A DNA stretch of 64,000 nucleotides, from contig JAAESI010000337.1 in assembly GCA_024229515.1 (NCBI GenBank), positions 1 through 64,000 on the forward strand, in the 5' to 3' direction. Source of the stretch: Pseudomonadota bacterium (GTDB lineage Bacteria > Myxococcota_A > UBA796 > UBA9615). The translations under genes and the position numbers were made by a program. Under the pieces are notes generated by a model that made no database searches, was not told the origin of the DNA, and saw only the letters and a program-made list of their open reading frames with translations. Below are positions 62,359 through 64,000 of the stretch, piece by piece; position 1 is the stretch's first letter, and each line of letters begins with the position of its first letter.

Positions 62359-63747
62359 TCACCGCGAAGCGCTACACCGCTCCCGCGTGTCCCTCCGCAC
62401 CACCCCCACCAGCACCACCAGCAACAACCCCAGCCATCCCGCACCCCGCGGGCCTGCCGAACAACTGCAGTCCTCCCCCGGCTCCTCGAACGGCGCCACC
62501 CGCGCCAGACCGCACTCCACTTCCGCGCCCACCTCGCCGACCGACGTCGACACGATGCCGATGGAACCACGGGAATCCACCGCGTTCAGCAGCCGGACTT
62601 CCAGCACTTCGCCGGCCGCGGCCCGACCGAACGCGACCTCTTCGCCGGTCCCGACCGAGTCCAGCGCCACCAGGGCGATCTCGGCCTCCGCGCCCTCCGG
62701 ACTGACGTTGCACGCCATCTCGATCGGATCCGTCGAGCCGTCGCCGGGAAGCTCCGCGAGCAGCCCCGTGTAGGCGCCGATGTGGGTGAACTCGACGACC
62801 TCGGGGGACTCCTCCAGGAGCTCCACCTCGGCTGTCACCTCGGACAGCGTGCACGGGTGCGTGTTCGCGTCGTAGTGGCCGCCGTCGTCGCGCGCGCAGC
62901 CGAACAGGTTCCACAGCGACCAGGTCGTGTAGGCCCGCTCCAGGTCCTCGTCGTGTGCCTCGCGAGTGTAGTTGTCCAGCCCCGCCTCCCAGTCCGGCTC
63001 CGCCGCGAGGTGCTCCCACACACGCGTCGGGGCCTCCGCTCCGGCACGGTCGGCGAGGTGCTTCAGCAGCAGGAAGCCCGCGTACTCGAAGCGCTCGCCC
63101 GTGGTGTCGATCGGCTGGTCCATGCCCCGCAGCCGCTGGTTCCAGAGCACGCCGAGGGCCAGGTCCAACGCCGGCGACTCGAACAGCAGGTACTGCTCGT
63201 ACGTCGCCGTCGCCTCGTAGATCCAGGAGTGGCTCTGGACGGTGTAGGCGTACTGAACGCAGTGGTGCGCCTCGTGGGACGCCACCGACGAGGCGGTCTC
63301 GCTGCCCAGATCCGTGTTGTCGGGATCCAGCTCGACGTAGCAGGAGAAGCCCGCCTCATCGCTCATGAACTGGGGGTAGGCGTAGCCGAACGCGTCGATC
63401 TGGCGCACGTAGACGTCGATGGCGTCCGTGCCCCCGGCGCCCTCGTCCGGCACCACCGTCCGGTAGCCGTGATCGGCGAACGAAGCGGTGCCCGCCTCGA
63501 GCCCGAGGAGGATCGCGTCCAGCCCGTCCGGCCGGCCGTTGCCATCGTCGTCGTTCAGGGCCGCGAGCCGGTCCTCGCCCTCGTCGGTCCAATGCACGAT
63601 CCACGCGCCATCGGCGGTGGAGACCGTCTGTTCGGGACCGGACAGGACCGGGCGGAGTTCGCCGCGGGGGGCATCGTCACCGGCCAGCCGAACGCAAGGT
63701 CCGGGGGCCAGGAGCGAGCCGGCGAGGATCACCGGGAGCAGAGCCAC
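62359..63747 (-). CDS. HEAHH-containing putative metalloprotease with MYXO-CTERM-like tail
   Basis: The 462-residue protein has an exported N-terminus (LLPVILAGSLLAPG), a region with Asp-rich DDDGNGRPDGLD (calcium loop-like), then SSVASHEAHHCVQYAYTV near residue 165. The latter is an H-E-x-x-H zinc motif, and IYEATATYEQYL follows as possible Glu ligand. This pattern fits the MXAN_6640-type putative metalloproteases of myxobacteria. A beta-rich domain follows, and the end has CSCSAGPRGAGWLGLLLVVLVGVVRR, a MYXO-CTERM-like anchor. Probably surface-bound. It lies 72 bp upstream of the M28 peptidase in the same direction. Confidence 0.75.
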   Translation of the reverse strand: MALLPVILAGSLLAPGPCVRLAGDDAPRGELRPVLSGPEQTVSTADGAWIVHWTDEGEDRLAALNDDDGNGRPDGLDAILLGLEAGTASFADHGYRTVVPDEGAGGTDAIDVYVRQIDAFGYAYPQFMSDEAGFSCYVELDPDNTDLGSETASSVASHEAHHCVQYAYTVQSHSWIYEATATYEQYLLFESPALDLALGVLWNQRLRGMDQPIDTTGERFEYAGFLLLKHLADRAGAEAPTRVWEHLAAEPDWEAGLDNYTREAHDEDLERAYTTWSLWNLFGCARDDGGHYDANTHPCTLSEVTAEVELLEESPEVVEFTHIGAYTGLLAELPGDGSTDPIEMACNVSPEGAEAEIALVALDSVGTGEEVAFGRAAAGEVLEVRLLNAVDSRGSIGIVSTSVGEVGAEVECGLARVAPFEEPGEDCSCSAGPRGAGWLGLLLVVLVGVVRRDTRERCSASR

Positions 63748-63768
63748 CGCGTCCTCCCCAGGGACGTC

Positions 63769-64000
63769 CTAGTTGGACGCCTTGTCGAACATCGCCTGGA
63801 TGCGCTTCTTCGGCTGGGCGCCCATGATCTGGTCGACCGGCTGGCCACCCTTGAACATGATCAACGTCGGCACCGCGCGCACGTGGTACTTGACCGGCGT
63901 GTTCGGGTTGTCGTCGATGTCGAGCTTGCCGACCTTGACCTTGCCCGCGTACTCGCCGGCGAGGCCCTCGATCACAGGAAAGATCTTCTTGCAGGGGCCG
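63769..64000 (-). CDS. trxA: Thioredoxin, N-terminus beyond the right edge
   Basis: The visible 76 residues begin in the active site (GPCKK remains of WCGPCKK at the window edge) and continue IFPVIEGLAGEY, VKVGKLDIDDNPNTPVKYHVRAVPTLIMFKGG, including the cis-Pro of VPT, and end DKASN. This is a classical single-domain thioredoxin reducing protein disulfides in the cytoplasm. The N-terminal ~30 residues and start are missing. It ends 21 bp upstream of the metalloprotease start and is probably a separate unit. Confidence 0.95.
   Translation of the reverse strand, partial: GPCKKIFPVIEGLAGEYAGKVKVGKLDIDDNPNTPVKYHVRAVPTLIMFKGGQPVDQIMGAQPKKRIQAMFDKASN

Overview
The window is GC-rich, gene-dense bacterial chromosome, most likely from a Myxococcota-like (former deltaproteobacterial) lineage. 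The evidence is in the proteins. Three exported proteins end in MYXO-CTERM-like tails (Cys, hydrophobic helix, Arg cluster). One is a MopE-type Asp-rich protein. Lipoproteins are numerous, several proteins carry GDDDDSA-type acidic tags, and there is a tandem PilZ protein, PilT/GspE relatives and a PAS/coiled-coil sensor-like protein. No rRNA, tRNA, CRISPR array or intact insertion sequence was seen.

Layout. 1-1300 is an atypical edge: a probable C-terminal remnant of a family A DNA polymerase, a perfect 20-bp inverted repeat, a frame-broken gene of unknown function and two sets of short direct repeats. 1348-3710 is a translationally coupled flavin monooxygenase/asparaginase-like pair. 3742-5432 (minus) encodes two lipoproteins, one with kelch repeats. 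5474-10808 is a tightly coupled five-gene operon of the 2-aminophenol/2-aminomuconate type: aldehyde dehydrogenase, AmnB, an AmnA-RidA fusion, a KynB-like cyclase and an O-methyltransferase. 10921-15564 holds a PilZ protein, a small unknown protein, a rubrerythrin/Fe-S/DUF3501 operon and a phosphoesterase. 15581-21033 has a membrane glycosyltransferase-like protein, an orphan CoxS-like [2Fe-2S] protein, a PstS-like lipoprotein, a type I phosphodiesterase-like protein and prephenate dehydrogenase. 21081-28276 carries envelope or surface proteins (acidic repeat protein, lipoproteins, MopE-like protein) and a cyclophilin. 28277-32443 is a MoxR-DUF58-transglutaminase operon. 32430-36218 has glmS, a small unknown gene and a second glycosyltransferase. 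36215-43779 (minus) holds pilus-ATPase-like and envelope genes: a degenerate GspE/receiver fusion, a winged-helix-like protein, a TPR protein, a PilT-like ATPase and an OmpA lipoprotein. 44524-51850 (minus) has serC, serA, DUF1015 and a 1267-residue PAS/coiled-coil protein. 51935-54199 has mtnA and an LpxH-like phosphoesterase. 54231-57468 is a coupled trio of haem lipoprotein, outer-membrane beta-barrel and 13-haem cytochrome, which looks like a porin-cytochrome conduit. 57487-60181 has engB, rlmE and pepA. 60209-64000 has a hydrolase-like lipoprotein, an M28 peptidase, a metalloprotease-like protein and a truncated thioredoxin.

How the genes work together. Many neighbours overlap by ATGA, GTGA or TGATG, so co-translation is the main organising principle. 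Convergent genes are packed so tightly that three pairs share one CTAG tetramer as both stop codons. The most interesting units are the amn operon with its dioxygenase-deaminase fusion, the putative porin-cytochrome conduit, and the GspE-like protein whose ATPase and receiver domains both look inactive. Three genes are broken by what looks like one missing base in a C/G run. Sequencing error has to be excluded before those are called pseudogenes. All functional statements rest on reading motifs by eye; no database search was run.
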